Notes: a model not told the origin generated them from the letters alone. A stretch of 64,000 nt of DNA from Pseudomonas sp. ICMP 561 (GCF_002699985.1 NZ_LKBT01000034.1:186001-250000); one strand, 5' to 3'; shown: positions 8,202 to 17,538, counted from the first letter of the stretch. Translations and numbers: made by a program.

Positions 8202-9884
8202 TCAAGCTTCGGCTTTTTTGGTCGCCGCTTCGATCTTGCGAGTGATGTATGCCTGTTGAGCGATCGACAGGGTGTTGTTCACAACCCAGTACAGAACCAG
8301 ACCAGCAGGGAACCACAGGAAGAAGAACGTGAAGATGATTGGCATCATTTTCATGACCTTGGCCTGCATCGGATCCGGCGGAGTCGGGTTCAGACGCTGC
8401 TGGATGAACATGGTAGCGCCCATGATGATCGGCAGGATAAAGAACGGGTCTTTAATCGACAAGTCAGTTATCCACAGAATCCAAGGTGCCTGACGCATCT
8501 CGACGCTTTCAAGCAGAACCCAATACAGCGACAGGAACACCGGCATTTGTACAAGAATTGGCAAACATCCACCCAGCGGGTTGATCTTCTCTTTCTTGTA
8601 CAACTCCATCATTGCCTGCGACATTTTCTGACGATCGTCGCCATGCTGCTCTTTCAGGATTGCAAGTTTTGGTGCAACTGCGCGCATGCGAGCCATGGAT
8701 TTGTAGCTGGCTGCCGACAATGGGAAGAAAAGACCCTTGATCAGCATGGTCAGGAAGATGATCGACCAGCCCCAGTTACCCACAATGGCGTGGATGTGTT
8801 GCAGCAACCAGAAGATAGGCTGTGCAATAAACCACAGAATGCCGTAGTCGACGGTCAATTCCAGACCTGGGGATAACTCTTTCAGTACTGCCTGGCTTTT
8901 TGGACCCGCATACAACGTGGCACTCAGCTCACCTTTACTACCCGGTGCAACAGTTACAGCCGGGCCAGTGAAACCGATGATGTAGTTGCCTTGGTTGTCT
9001 TTACGAGTCTGAACTGCGTTGGCAGTGTCCTTGCTCGGGATCCACGCGGTTACGAAGTAGTGCTGCAACCATGCAACCCAACCACCCTGGACGGTTTCCT
9101 TGAGCTGAGCCTTGTCGATATCTTTCATCGACACTTTTTTGTAAGGCTCGCCGGCTGTCCACAGTGCGGCACCCAGATAGGTCGCGGTACCGGTGGCAGT
9201 TGTGGAGGAAGGATCATCGCTGCCATCACGTTTCAGTTGGGCAAACAGGTTGCCCGACCAAGGCTGAGCGCTCTGGTTGTCGATTTCATAACTCACAACC
9301 AGATCGTACAAACCGCGCTTGAAGGTAAAGCGCTTGATGTAGTTGACACCGTTGTCGGTGAACTTCAGGTCGACAACCAGATTTTCCTGGCCATCGGCGA
9401 GTTGATAGCTCTTCTGTGCAGACGAGTAAACCGGACGACCAGCCGGGCGTGCATCGGGACCGTTGTTGCCAGTCAGGCCGCTTTGCGCCAGGAAGGTACG
9501 TTCGCCACCGTTATCAAACAACTGAAATGGCACGTCAGGATGGTCCTGACGACGTGGATACAGAGGCAATCTCAGCTGAACGACATCGCCGCCGACTGGA
9601 TCGATTTCCAGGCTGAGCACATCGGTTTTGACCTGAATAAGGTCTTTGCTGACAGCTACTGGAGTTTCCAGCGGTGCAGCCACTTCGCCATTTGCGCTAG
9701 GAACATCGGCACTCGCAGAAGGTTTTGCACCAGTAGCCGTGTCCGGAATACCCGGTGCAGGGGTGCTGGCAGCAACATTCTGAGTCGGCATGGCGGCCTG
9801 GCCGTAGTCTTGGTTCCATTTCAGAACCCCGACATAGGTCACGATTGCCAGGGCGACGATCAGGATCGTGCGTTTAATATCCAT
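8202..9884 (-). CDS. yidC: Membrane protein insertase YidC
   Basis: A 560-residue inner-membrane insertase. It starts with a membrane anchor (MDIKRTILIVALAIVTYVGV), then a low-complexity Ala/Pro/Ser linker (about 30-75), the large periplasmic beta-sandwich domain (about 80-345) and the conserved C-terminal five-helix core (YGILWFIAQPIFWLLQHIH ... WGWSIIFLTMLIKG ... PLGGCLPILVQMPVFLSLYW ... GLVLYWVVNNTLSIAQQ). It inserts and folds membrane proteins, alone or with SecYEG. It lies 2 bp downstream of yidD in the rpmH-rnpA-yidD-yidC-mnmE run. Confidence 0.98.
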   Translation of the reverse strand: MDIKRTILIVALAIVTYVGVLKWNQDYGQAAMPTQNVAASTPAPGIPDTATGAKPSASADVPSANGEVAAPLETPVAVSKDLIQVKTDVLSLEIDPVGGDVVQLRLPLYPRRQDHPDVPFQLFDNGGERTFLAQSGLTGNNGPDARPAGRPVYSSAQKSYQLADGQENLVVDLKFTDNGVNYIKRFTFKRGLYDLVVSYEIDNQSAQPWSGNLFAQLKRDGSDDPSSTTATGTATYLGAALWTAGEPYKKVSMKDIDKAQLKETVQGGWVAWLQHYFVTAWIPSKDTANAVQTRKDNQGNYIIGFTGPAVTVAPGSKGELSATLYAGPKSQAVLKELSPGLELTVDYGILWFIAQPIFWLLQHIHAIVGNWGWSIIFLTMLIKGLFFPLSAASYKSMARMRAVAPKLAILKEQHGDDRQKMSQAMMELYKKEKINPLGGCLPILVQMPVFLSLYWVLLESVEMRQAPWILWITDLSIKDPFFILPIIMGATMFIQQRLNPTPPDPMQAKVMKMMPIIFTFFFLWFPAGLVLYWVVNNTLSIAQQAYITRKIEAATKKAEA

Positions 9885-9886
9885 GA

Positions 9887-10132
9887 TTACTCGGCCATCG
9901 AAGAAGAACGGGAGGTAGGGACAGGCGGAACCGGGTCATAACCACCGGGATTCCACGGATGACAGCGACCTAAGCGACGAAAGGTCAGCCAGCCACCGCG
10001 CAGAAGACCATGATTTTCAATGGCTTCATACGCGTAGCAGGAGCAACTGGGGTAGAAACGACAGTGACTGGCCATTAGCGGGCTAATGGCATAGCGATAG
10101 AACTGGATCGGAACGAGTGCCAGTTTACGCAT
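9887..10132 (-). CDS. yidD: Membrane protein insertion efficiency factor YidD
   Basis: An 81-residue protein with the family core LALVPIQFYRYAISPLMASHCRFYPSCSCYAYEAIENHG and the HPWNPGGYDPVP motif. Conserved cysteines lie in CRFYPSCSCY. The family supports YidC-dependent membrane insertion and associates peripherally with the inner membrane. It overlaps the end of rnpA by 8 bp and is 2 bp from yidC, indicating one transcript. Confidence 0.96.
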   Translation of the reverse strand: MRKLALVPIQFYRYAISPLMASHCRFYPSCSCYAYEAIENHGLLRGGWLTFRRLGRCHPWNPGGYDPVPPVPTSRSSSMAE

Positions 10133-10526
10133 CGGTACTATCTACCCCTGCAGTTTCGGTTTTTGCTTCTGGAGCCGGCCGGCTGCGTGCCAAGCGTTTC
10201 CATAGCTTGCCGAAATGCTGAATCAATTCGGGGCTTTCTACGTCACCCAAGCCTTTACGCGCGACAATCACAATATCCCACCCGACCAAGTTGTCTTGGT
10301 GGTGGCGAAATGATTCGCGCATCAGGCGTTTCAAGCGGTTGCGCTCAACGGAGAGTTTGACGCTCTTTTTACCGATAACCAGCCCCAGACGGGGATGATC
10401 AAGGTCGTTATTGCGCGCAAGGAGCAGGAGATTTTTCCCCGGAACCTTGCCGGTAGGGGAGTCAAAGACTGCCTTGAAATGCCGGGGGGTAAGCAAACGC
10501 TTTTCCCGACTGAAGTCCTGACTCAC
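10125..10526 (-). CDS. rnpA: Ribonuclease P protein component
   Basis: 133 residues from a GTG start (VSQDFSREKRLL, read as MSQDF), the start used for this protein in Pseudomonas. The frame is open 32 codons further upstream, but that stretch overlaps rpmH and is not family-like. The RNA-binding signature KSVKLSVERNRLKRLMRESFR is intact (about residues 53-73). RnpA assists the RNase P RNA in maturing tRNA 5' ends. It lies 16 bp after rpmH, the universally conserved pairing. Confidence 0.96.
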   Translation of the reverse strand: MSQDFSREKRLLTPRHFKAVFDSPTGKVPGKNLLLLARNNDLDHPRLGLVIGKKSVKLSVERNRLKRLMRESFRHHQDNLVGWDIVIVARKGLGDVESPELIQHFGKLWKRLARSRPAPEAKTETAGVDSTDA

Positions 10527-10542
10527 CTCCAGTGCCGGATTA

Positions 10543-10677
10543 TCAAACTGCCAGACGCGCGCGACCTTTGGCGCGACGACGCGACAGTACGGCGCGGCCG
10601 TTCTTGGTGGCCATGCGAGCACGGAAGCCGTGAGTGCGAGCGCGTTTGATAGTGCTTGGTTGGAAAGTACGTTTCAT
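10543..10677 (-). CDS. rpmH: 50S ribosomal protein L34
   Basis: Reading left from the ATG at 10677, 44 codons give MKRTFQPSTIKRARTHGFRA and continue through MATKNGRAVLSRRRAKGR to LAV and a TGA stop. This is complete ribosomal protein L34, a small, highly basic protein of the large subunit. It is the first gene of the rpmH-rnpA-yidD-yidC run and is divergent from dnaA across the presumptive origin. Confidence 0.98.
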   Translation of the reverse strand: MKRTFQPSTIKRARTHGFRARMATKNGRAVLSRRRAKGRARLAV

Positions 10678-11256
10678 GGCGTGTTACCTGGTTCGTCCAC
10701 AACGGGCCGGAATGGCCCCCGTTTTAAGAGACCGGGGATTCTAGAGAAAGCAAGCCTCTAGGTCAATTTCCAACCAGCGTTTCCTTCATTTAGTTATGTA
10801 ACCGGTTCTGGATCACTTTTCCCAGGGACCTGAGGTTTTGCGTCATGCCCAGATATAGAAATAAAGAAGAGAAGTATTTAAAGCTTCTTTATAGAGCTTA
10901 TTAAAGCAAGGCAAGCCCTTCACTGTGGATAACCTGCTGAGAGCCTTTTAAATCAAGATGTACAGAGAATGACAATACTGTCGAGAAACGGTGCTCTGCC
11001 TGTGCTGCGCTGTCGGAAAACCTGTGTGTGGAATGGTGTTTTATCCACAGGCCGCTTATCCACAGATTTCAGGCCTGGGTTATGCAACGGGCTGAGGCCG
11101 GGTTATCCACAGAGCTTATGCACATGCCATTGGTCGGCTTGATGGTAGCTGAATATCTGATTTATCCCGTTCGACTGATCACCTACATGTGGATAAGTAC
11201 TGACGCGGTCGGTACAATGGCGGCTGTTTTTGCCTCACCGGCTTTTAACCTAGGGG
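10678..11256. other. oriC: Presumptive chromosomal replication origin (oriC) between rpmH and dnaA
   Basis: 579 bp without a credible gene. Perfect DnaA boxes lie at 10924-10932 (reverse), 11041-11049, 11056-11064, 11103-11111 (all forward) and 11188-11196 (reverse). A near match TTATGCAAC is at 11080. An A+T-rich tract, a likely unwinding element, runs from about 10851 to 10920. The rpmH-dnaA intergenic region is where Pseudomonas oriC has been mapped. The promoters of rpmH and dnaA must also be here, so DnaA autoregulation is likely. Four sequence blocks recur with identical spacing upstream of mnmG. Confidence 0.9.
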
Positions 11257-12780
11257 ATGTCCGTGTCATTGGAACTTTGGCAGCAGTGCGTAGAGCTTTT
11301 GCGCGATGAGCTGCCTGCCCAGCAATTCAACACCTGGATCCGTCCGCTACAGGTTGAAGCCGAAGGCGACGAGTTGCGTGTCTATGCACCGAACCGTTTT
11401 GTTCTCGACTGGGTAAACGAAAAGTACCTCGGTCGTTTGCTTGAACTGTTGGGTGAGCACGGTCAGGGGATGGCGCCTGCGCTTTCTCTATTAATAGGCA
11501 GCAAGCGCAGTTCCGCTCCCCGCGCAGCGCCGAACGCCCCATTGGCTGCAGCGGCTTCGCAGGCAATGGCTGCGAGCCAGCCTGTTAGCCAGGCTCCTGC
11601 ACCCGCTCAAGTGGCTGCTCCAGCGCCGGTTCAGCAGCCATCACAGATTAACGATGAACCCTCTCGTGACAGTTTCGATCCAATGGCGGGTGCCAGTTCC
11701 CAGCAGGCTCCTGCTCGTGCTGAACAGCGCACGGTTCAGGTAGAAGGCGCGCTTAAGCACACGAGCTATCTGAATCGCACATTCACGTTCGAGAACTTCG
11801 TTGAGGGTAAGTCCAACCAACTGGCCAGGGCTGCGGCCTGGCAGGTAGCTGACAACCCCAAGCATGGTTACAACCCGCTCTTCCTTTATGGTGGCGTTGG
11901 TCTGGGTAAAACTCACTTGATGCACGCTGTGGGTAATCATCTTCTCAAGAAGAACCCGAACGCGAAGGTTGTGTACCTGCATTCGGAGCGTTTTGTCGCC
12001 GACATGGTCAAAGCGTTGCAGTTGAACGCGATCAACGAGTTCAAACGTTTCTATCGCTCAGTCGATGCGTTGCTGATCGACGATATTCAGTTCTTTGCCC
12101 GCAAGGAACGGTCCCAGGAAGAGTTTTTCCACACCTTCAATGCTCTGCTCGAAGGCGGTCAGCAGGTCATTCTGACCAGCGACCGTTATCCGAAGGAAAT
12201 TGAGGGGCTCGAGGAGCGCCTGAAGTCGCGATTCGGCTGGGGCCTGACAGTTGCTGTCGAACCTCCGGAGCTTGAAACCCGCGTCGCGATCCTGATGAAA
12301 AAAGCGGATCAGGCAAAGGTCGATCTGCCTCACGATGCAGCGTTCTTCATTGCACAACGCATTCGCTCCAACGTGCGTGAGCTTGAAGGCGCGCTAAAGC
12401 GTGTTATCGCTCACTCGCACTTCATGGGGCGTGATATCACTATCGAGTTGATCCGCGAGTCGTTGAAGGACCTGTTGGCACTGCAGGACAAACTGGTGAG
12501 TGTGGATAACATCCAGCGCACCGTCGCCGAGTATTACAAGATCAAGATTTCCGACCTGTTGTCCAAGCGTCGTTCCAGATCTGTAGCCCGGCCGCGTCAG
12601 GTGGCGATGGCATTGTCGAAGGAACTGACTAACCACAGTCTGCCGGAAATCGGTGATGTGTTTGGTGGTCGTGATCACACAACCGTTTTGCACGCCTGCC
12701 GAAAGATCAATGAATTGAAAGAATCCGACGCGGATATTCGCGAGGACTACAAGAACCTGCTGCGTACACTGACCACTTGA
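11257..12780 (+). CDS. dnaA: Chromosomal replication initiator protein DnaA
   Basis: 507 residues. Domain I (MSVSLELWQQCVELLRDELP) is followed by an Ala/Pro/Gln-rich linker domain II (about 85-160), the AAA+ domain III with Walker A GGVGLGKTHL near residue 212 and Walker B LLIDDIQFF, and domain IV with the DNA-binding signature GGRDHTTVLHACRKI near the C-terminus. DnaA-ATP binds 9-mer boxes at the origin and opens the unwinding element. GGGG lies just before the ATG. It heads the dnaA-dnaN-recF-gyrB series. A perfect DnaA box occurs inside the gene at 12501-12509. Confidence 0.99.
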   Translation: MSVSLELWQQCVELLRDELPAQQFNTWIRPLQVEAEGDELRVYAPNRFVLDWVNEKYLGRLLELLGEHGQGMAPALSLLIGSKRSSAPRAAPNAPLAAAASQAMAASQPVSQAPAPAQVAAPAPVQQPSQINDEPSRDSFDPMAGASSQQAPARAEQRTVQVEGALKHTSYLNRTFTFENFVEGKSNQLARAAAWQVADNPKHGYNPLFLYGGVGLGKTHLMHAVGNHLLKKNPNAKVVYLHSERFVADMVKALQLNAINEFKRFYRSVDALLIDDIQFFARKERSQEEFFHTFNALLEGGQQVILTSDRYPKEIEGLEERLKSRFGWGLTVAVEPPELETRVAILMKKADQAKVDLPHDAAFFIAQRIRSNVRELEGALKRVIAHSHFMGRDITIELIRESLKDLLALQDKLVSVDNIQRTVAEYYKIKISDLLSKRRSRSVARPRQVAMALSKELTNHSLPEIGDVFGGRDHTTVLHACRKINELKESDADIREDYKNLLRTLTT

Positions 12781-12818
12781 TGACATCAGCGCAGCTTATT
12801 AAGGCAAGGGACTAGACC

Positions 12819-13922
12819 ATGCATTTCACCATTCAACGCGAAGCCCTGTTGAAACCCCTGCAATTGGTCGCCGGCGTGGTCGAACGCCGCCAGACCCTGC
12901 CGGTGCTCTCCAACGTGCTTCTGGTCGTCGAAGGGCAGCAGCTCTCGTTGACCGGCACTGATCTTGAAGTCGAACTCGTTGGTCGTGTTCAACTTGAAGA
13001 ACCTGCTGAACCGGGCGAGATCACTGTCCCTGCCCGCAAGCTGATGGACATTTGCAAAAGCCTGCCGAACGACGTGCTGATCGATATCAAGGTTGATGAT
13101 GCAAAGCTGATCGTCAAGGCTGGTCGTAGCCGCTTCACGTTGTCGACATTGCCCGCCAATGACTTCCCGACTGTTGAAGAAGGTCCTGGTTCGCTGACCT
13201 TTAACCTGGTTCAAAGCAAGCTGCGTCGTCTGATCGAGCGCACCAGCTTCGCCATGGCTCAGCAGGATGTTCGTTATTACCTCAACGGTATGCTGCTGGA
13301 AGTTAGCGCGGGTGTGCTTCGCGCCGTCGCTACCGACGGTCACCGTTTGGCCATGTGCTCCATGACCGCTGATATCGAACAGGCTGATCGTCACCAGGTA
13401 ATCGTGCCGCGTAAAGGCATTCTGGAAATGGCTCGCCTGCTGACTGAGCAAGATGGCATTGTGAGTATCGTCCTGGGTCAGCATCACATTCGTGCGACCA
13501 CTGGCGAGTTCACGTTCACCTCCAAGCTGGTTGACGGTAAATTCCCGGACTACGAGCGTGTGCTGCCCAAGGGTGGCGACAAGCTTGTATTGGGTGATCG
13601 TCAGGCATTGCGTGAAGCGTTCAGCCGTACGGCGATTCTGTCCAACGAGAAATACCGCGGAATCCGTCTGCAACTGGCCAGCGGTCAGCTGAAAATCCAG
13701 GCGAACAACCCTGAACAGGAAGAAGCTGAAGAAGAGATCAGCGTCGACTATAACGGCGCTTCGCTGGAGATCGGTTTTAACGTCAGCTATCTGCTCGACG
13801 TACTGGGCGTGATGACTACCGAGCAGGTTCGTTTGATTCTGTCTGACTCCAACAGCAGCGCGTTGGTACAGGAATCGGATAATGACGACTCCGCTTACGT
13901 AGTTATGCCGATGCGCCTGTAA
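12819..13922 (+). CDS. dnaN: DNA polymerase III beta sliding clamp
   Basis: 367 residues, exactly the family length, starting MHFTIQREALLKPLQLVAG. The three repeated clamp domains are present and the C-terminus is YVVMPMRL, which forms part of the clamp-binding surface for polymerase partners. The dimeric ring tethers Pol III and other repair factors to DNA. It lies 38 bp after dnaA and 20 bp before recF, so co-transcription is likely. Confidence 0.99.
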   Translation: MHFTIQREALLKPLQLVAGVVERRQTLPVLSNVLLVVEGQQLSLTGTDLEVELVGRVQLEEPAEPGEITVPARKLMDICKSLPNDVLIDIKVDDAKLIVKAGRSRFTLSTLPANDFPTVEEGPGSLTFNLVQSKLRRLIERTSFAMAQQDVRYYLNGMLLEVSAGVLRAVATDGHRLAMCSMTADIEQADRHQVIVPRKGILEMARLLTEQDGIVSIVLGQHHIRATTGEFTFTSKLVDGKFPDYERVLPKGGDKLVLGDRQALREAFSRTAILSNEKYRGIRLQLASGQLKIQANNPEQEEAEEEISVDYNGASLEIGFNVSYLLDVLGVMTTEQVRLILSDSNSSALVQESDNDDSAYVVMPMRL

Positions 13923-13942
13923 CCATGTTCAGCAGAAGCTAG

Positions 13943-15046
13943 ATGTCTCTTAGTCGCGTCTCGGTCACCGGGGTGCGCAATCTGTACCCGGTGACCTTCT
14001 CCCCCTCCCCCCGTATCAACATCCTTCACGGCGATAATGGCAGTGGCAAAACCAGCGTGCTGGAAGCCATCCATTTGCTTGGCCTCGCCCGTTCATTTCG
14101 CAGCGCTCGACTGTTACCGGTTATCCAGTACGAACAACCCGCGTGTACGGTTTTTGGTCAGGTCGATCTGGTTGAAGGTGGGCATAGCAATCTGGGTGTT
14201 TCACGTGATCGTCAGGGGGATTTTCAAATACGGATAGATGGGCAGAACGCTCGTAGCGCTGCGCAACTTGCTGAAACTCTGCCTCTGCAACTTATCAACC
14301 CGGACAGTTTCCGTCTTCTCGAAGGCGCGCCGAAGATTCGCAGGCAGTTTCTGGACTGGGGAGTGTTCCACGTGGAACCTCGTTTTATGGCGACTTGGCA
14401 GCGCCTCCAGAAGGCCCTCAAGCAGCGTAACTCGTGGCTTCGGCATGGTACACTTGACGGCGCTTCGCAAGCGGCATGGGACCGGGAGCTGTGCCTGGCC
14501 AGCGATGAAATTGATGAGTATCGGCGGTCATACATCAAGGCCTTAAAACCCGTTTTCGAACAGACTCTAAGTGAGCTGGTTGAACTCGAAGGTTTGACCC
14601 TGAGTTACTACCGTGGATGGGACAAGGAAAAAGACTTGAGCACTGTGCTCGCCTCTTCCCTCCATCGCGATCAACAGATGGGTCATACGCAAGCAGGACC
14701 ACAGCGAGCTGATTTGCGACTTAGATTAGGCGCGCATAATGCGGCAGATATCTTGTCGCGTGGTCAGCAGAAACTGGTGGTGTGCGCACTGCGTATTGCT
14801 CAAGGGCATCTCGTTAGCCAGGCTCGTCGTGGCCAATGTATTTACCTTGTTGACGATCTACCGTCTGAACTGGATGACCAGCATCGCCGCGCGCTTTGCC
14901 GCTTGCTTGAAGACTTACGCTGCCAGGTTTTTATCACCTGTGTAGACCACGAATTACTGAGGGACGGCTGGCAAACGGAAACGCCAGTCGCTTTGTTCCA
15001 CGTGGAACAAGGCCGTATCACCCAGACCCACGATCATCGGGAGTGA
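13943..15046 (+). CDS. recF: DNA replication and repair protein RecF
   Basis: A 367-residue SMC-like ATPase that loads RecA at gaps with RecO and RecR. Walker A GDNGSGKTSVLEAI lies near residue 32. The ABC-type signature LSRGQQKLV and Walker B IYLVDDLPSELD are near residues 270-315. The coding sequence contains two parS palindromes, at 14364-14379 (encoding the FHVEP stretch) and 14994-15009 (FHVEQ near the C-terminus). The recF sequence therefore serves ParB binding as well as coding. The gap to gyrB is 4 bp. Confidence 0.98.
   Translation: MSLSRVSVTGVRNLYPVTFSPSPRINILHGDNGSGKTSVLEAIHLLGLARSFRSARLLPVIQYEQPACTVFGQVDLVEGGHSNLGVSRDRQGDFQIRIDGQNARSAAQLAETLPLQLINPDSFRLLEGAPKIRRQFLDWGVFHVEPRFMATWQRLQKALKQRNSWLRHGTLDGASQAAWDRELCLASDEIDEYRRSYIKALKPVFEQTLSELVELEGLTLSYYRGWDKEKDLSTVLASSLHRDQQMGHTQAGPQRADLRLRLGAHNAADILSRGQQKLVVCALRIAQGHLVSQARRGQCIYLVDDLPSELDDQHRRALCRLLEDLRCQVFITCVDHELLRDGWQTETPVALFHVEQGRITQTHDHRE
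14364..14379. other. parS: parS centromere site inside recF (first)
   Basis: TGTTCCACGTGGAACC matches the Pseudomonas ParB-binding parS palindrome (core GTTCCACGTGGAAC) with one asymmetrical end base. In this genus parS sites cluster near oriC, and ParB bound there organises origin segregation. It lies about 3.3 kb right of the presumptive origin, in frame in recF. Confidence 0.88.
14994..15009. other. parS: parS centromere site inside recF (second)
   Basis: TGTTCCACGTGGAACA is a perfect 16-bp palindrome. One further base on each side also pairs, making TTGTTCCACGTGGAACAA. It is the best of the three sites in the window, 630 bp after the first, and ends 37 bp before the recF stop. Confidence 0.92.
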
Positions 15047-15050
15047 TTGC

Positions 15051-17468
15051 ATGAGCGAAAACCAAACGTACGACTCCTCCAGTATCAAGGTACTGAAAGG
15101 ACTAGATGCCGTACGCAAGCGTCCCGGAATGTACATCGGTGACACTGACGATGGCAGCGGTCTACACCACATGGTGTTTGAGGTTGTTGATAACTCGATC
15201 GACGAAGCACTGGCTGGCCACTGCGATGACATCACTATCACCATCCACCCGGACGAATCCATTACGGTCCGCGACAACGGTCGCGGTATTCCGGTAGACG
15301 TGCACAAAGAAGAAGGCGTGTCGGCAGCAGAGGTCATCATGACCGTGCTCCACGCTGGTGGTAAGTTCGACGACAACTCCTACAAAGTATCCGGCGGCCT
15401 GCATGGCGTGGGTGTTTCTGTAGTTAACGCCTTGTCCGAATTGCTGCTGTTGACTGTGCGTCGTAGCGGCAAGATCTGGGAGCAAACTTACGTTCACGGT
15501 GTTCCACAGGAGCCGATGCGTATTGTGGGTGACAGCGACACGACCGGCACCGAGATCCACTTCAAGCCTTCCGCTGAAACCTTCAAGAACATCCACTTCA
15601 GCTGGGATATTCTGGCCAAGCGGATTCGTGAGCTTTCCTTCCTGAACTCCGGTGTTGGCATCGTCCTTCGAGACGAGCGCAGCGGCAAGGAAGAGCTGTT
15701 CAAGTATGAAGGCGGTTTGCGTGCGTTCGTTGAATACCTGAACACCAACAAGACTGCGGTCAATCAGGTATTCCACTTCAATATTCAGCGCGACGACGGC
15801 ATTGGCGTCGAGATCGCTTTGCAGTGGAACGACAGCTTCAACGAGAACCTGTTGTGCTTCACCAACAACATCCCACAGCGCGACGGCGGTACTCACCTGG
15901 TGGGCTTCCGCTCCGCGCTGACGCGTAACCTCAACGCTTACATTGAGCAGGAAGGTCTGGCCAAGAAGCACAAGGTTGCGACCACCGGTGACGATGCGCG
16001 CGAAGGTCTGACTGCGATTATTTCCGTGAAAGTACCGGATCCGAAGTTCAGCTCGCAGACTAAAGACAAGCTGGTTTCTTCCGAGGTTAAAACTGCAGTA
16101 GAGCAAGAGATGGGTAAATACTTCTCTGACTTCCTGCTGGAAAACCCGAACGAAGCCAAGGCGGTTGTTGGCAAGATGATCGACGCTGCACGCGCGCGTG
16201 AAGCTGCTCGTAAAGCTCGCGAAATGACCCGTCGTAAAGGCGCACTGGATATTGCTGGTCTGCCCGGCAAACTTGCTGACTGCCAGGAAAAAGACCCTGC
16301 CCTTTCCGAACTGTACCTCGTGGAAGGTGACTCTGCTGGCGGTTCAGCCAAGCAGGGACGTAACCGTAAAACCCAAGCGATCCTGCCACTCAAGGGTAAG
16401 ATCCTTAACGTCGAGAAAGCACGTTTCGACAAGATGATCTCGTCGCAAGAAGTAGGTACTTTGATCACCGCCCTGGGCTGTGGTATCGGCCGCGATGAGT
16501 ACAACATCGACAAGCTGCGTTATCACAACATCATCATCATGACCGATGCTGACGTCGACGGTTCGCACATCCGTACGCTGCTGCTGACCTTCTTCTTCCG
16601 TCAGCTCCCAGAACTGATTGAGCGTGGCTATATCTACATCGCCCAGCCGCCGCTGTACAAGGTCAAGAAAGGCAAGCAAGAGCAATACATCAAAGACGAC
16701 GAGGCCATGGAAGAATACATGACCCAGTCGGCTCTTGAAGATGCGAGCCTGCACCTGAATGAGTCTGCACCTGGTATTTCCGGCGAATCGCTGGAGCGTC
16801 TGGTCAACGATTTCCGGATGGTGATGAAGACCCTCAAGCGCCTGTCGCGCTTGTATCCTCAGGAACTGACCGAGCACTTCGTTTACCTGCCTCCTGTCAC
16901 TCTTGAGCAGCTGTCTGATCACGAAGGCATGCAAGCCTGGTTGGCGCTGTTTGACGCCCGTCTGCGTGTTGGAGAGAAGTCGGGTCTGGTTTATAAAGCC
17001 AGCCTGCGTGAAGATCGCGAACGTAATGTCTGGCTTCCAGAGGTCGAACTGATCTCCCACGGTCTGTCCAACTACGTGACCTTCAACCGTGATTTCTTTG
17101 GCAGTAACGACTACAAGACCGTAACCGCCCTGGGCCTGCAGATCAGTACGCTGCTGGAAGAAGGTGCTTACGTTCAACGTGGCGAGCGCAAGAAGCAGGT
17201 CACCGAGTTCAAGGAAGCCTTGGCCTGGTTGATGGCTGAAAGCACCAAGCGCCACACCATCCAGCGATACAAAGGTCTGGGTGAGATGAACCCTGATCAG
17301 CTGTGGGAGACCACGATGGATCCGTCGGTTCGCCGGATGCTCAAGGTCACTATTGAAGACGCTATCGGTGCAGACCAGATCTTCAATACCTTGATGGGTG
17401 ATGCGGTAGAACCTCGCCGTGACTTCATCGAGAGCAATGCTCTGGCGGTTTCCAACCTGGATTTCTAA
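15051..17468 (+). CDS. gyrB: DNA gyrase subunit B
   Basis: 805 residues. The GHKL ATPase domain has EVVDNSIDEALAG and the LHAGGKFDDNSYKVSGGLHG lid motif. The transducer domain and TOPRIM domain follow, the latter with EGDSAGGSAKQGRNR (about 422-436) and the DADVDGSHIRTLL metal site. The QRYKGLGEMNPDQLWETT C-terminal signature contacts GyrA. The 805-residue length, with an insert in the C-terminal half, is typical of gammaproteobacteria. It lies 4 bp after recF and ends at a strong terminator. Confidence 0.99.
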   Translation: MSENQTYDSSSIKVLKGLDAVRKRPGMYIGDTDDGSGLHHMVFEVVDNSIDEALAGHCDDITITIHPDESITVRDNGRGIPVDVHKEEGVSAAEVIMTVLHAGGKFDDNSYKVSGGLHGVGVSVVNALSELLLLTVRRSGKIWEQTYVHGVPQEPMRIVGDSDTTGTEIHFKPSAETFKNIHFSWDILAKRIRELSFLNSGVGIVLRDERSGKEELFKYEGGLRAFVEYLNTNKTAVNQVFHFNIQRDDGIGVEIALQWNDSFNENLLCFTNNIPQRDGGTHLVGFRSALTRNLNAYIEQEGLAKKHKVATTGDDAREGLTAIISVKVPDPKFSSQTKDKLVSSEVKTAVEQEMGKYFSDFLLENPNEAKAVVGKMIDAARAREAARKAREMTRRKGALDIAGLPGKLADCQEKDPALSELYLVEGDSAGGSAKQGRNRKTQAILPLKGKILNVEKARFDKMISSQEVGTLITALGCGIGRDEYNIDKLRYHNIIIMTDADVDGSHIRTLLLTFFFRQLPELIERGYIYIAQPPLYKVKKGKQEQYIKDDEAMEEYMTQSALEDASLHLNESAPGISGESLERLVNDFRMVMKTLKRLSRLYPQELTEHFVYLPPVTLEQLSDHEGMQAWLALFDARLRVGEKSGLVYKASLREDRERNVWLPEVELISHGLSNYVTFNRDFFGSNDYKTVTALGLQISTLLEEGAYVQRGERKKQVTEFKEALAWLMAESTKRHTIQRYKGLGEMNPDQLWETTMDPSVRRMLKVTIEDAIGADQIFNTLMGDAVEPRRDFIESNALAVSNLDF

Positions 17469-17509
17469 ATCAGGTTGTGGCCGGAAACGGCCGTTTTCAC
17501 TACGCCACG

Positions 17510-17538
17510 AAAAAGCCAACCTCCGGGTTGGCTTTTTT
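17510..17538. terminator. Bidirectional rho-independent terminator between gyrB and the AraC gene
   Basis: A perfect 11-bp stem, AAAAGCCAACC (17511-17521) with GGTTGGCTTTT (17526-17536), has a four-base loop, A residues on its left and a T run on its right. It can act from both strands. The stop codon of the leftward AraC gene (17537-17539) lies in the T run, so hairpin and coding end abut exactly. Confidence 0.92.

Noticed and set aside
10527..10622. N-terminal extension of rnpA
   Set aside because: It overlaps rpmH, and the GTG start at 10526 gives the known family N-terminus.
12786..13673. A 295-codon leftward frame opposite dnaN
   Set aside because: dnaN is intact and full length on the other strand. 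The frame has no recognisable domain.
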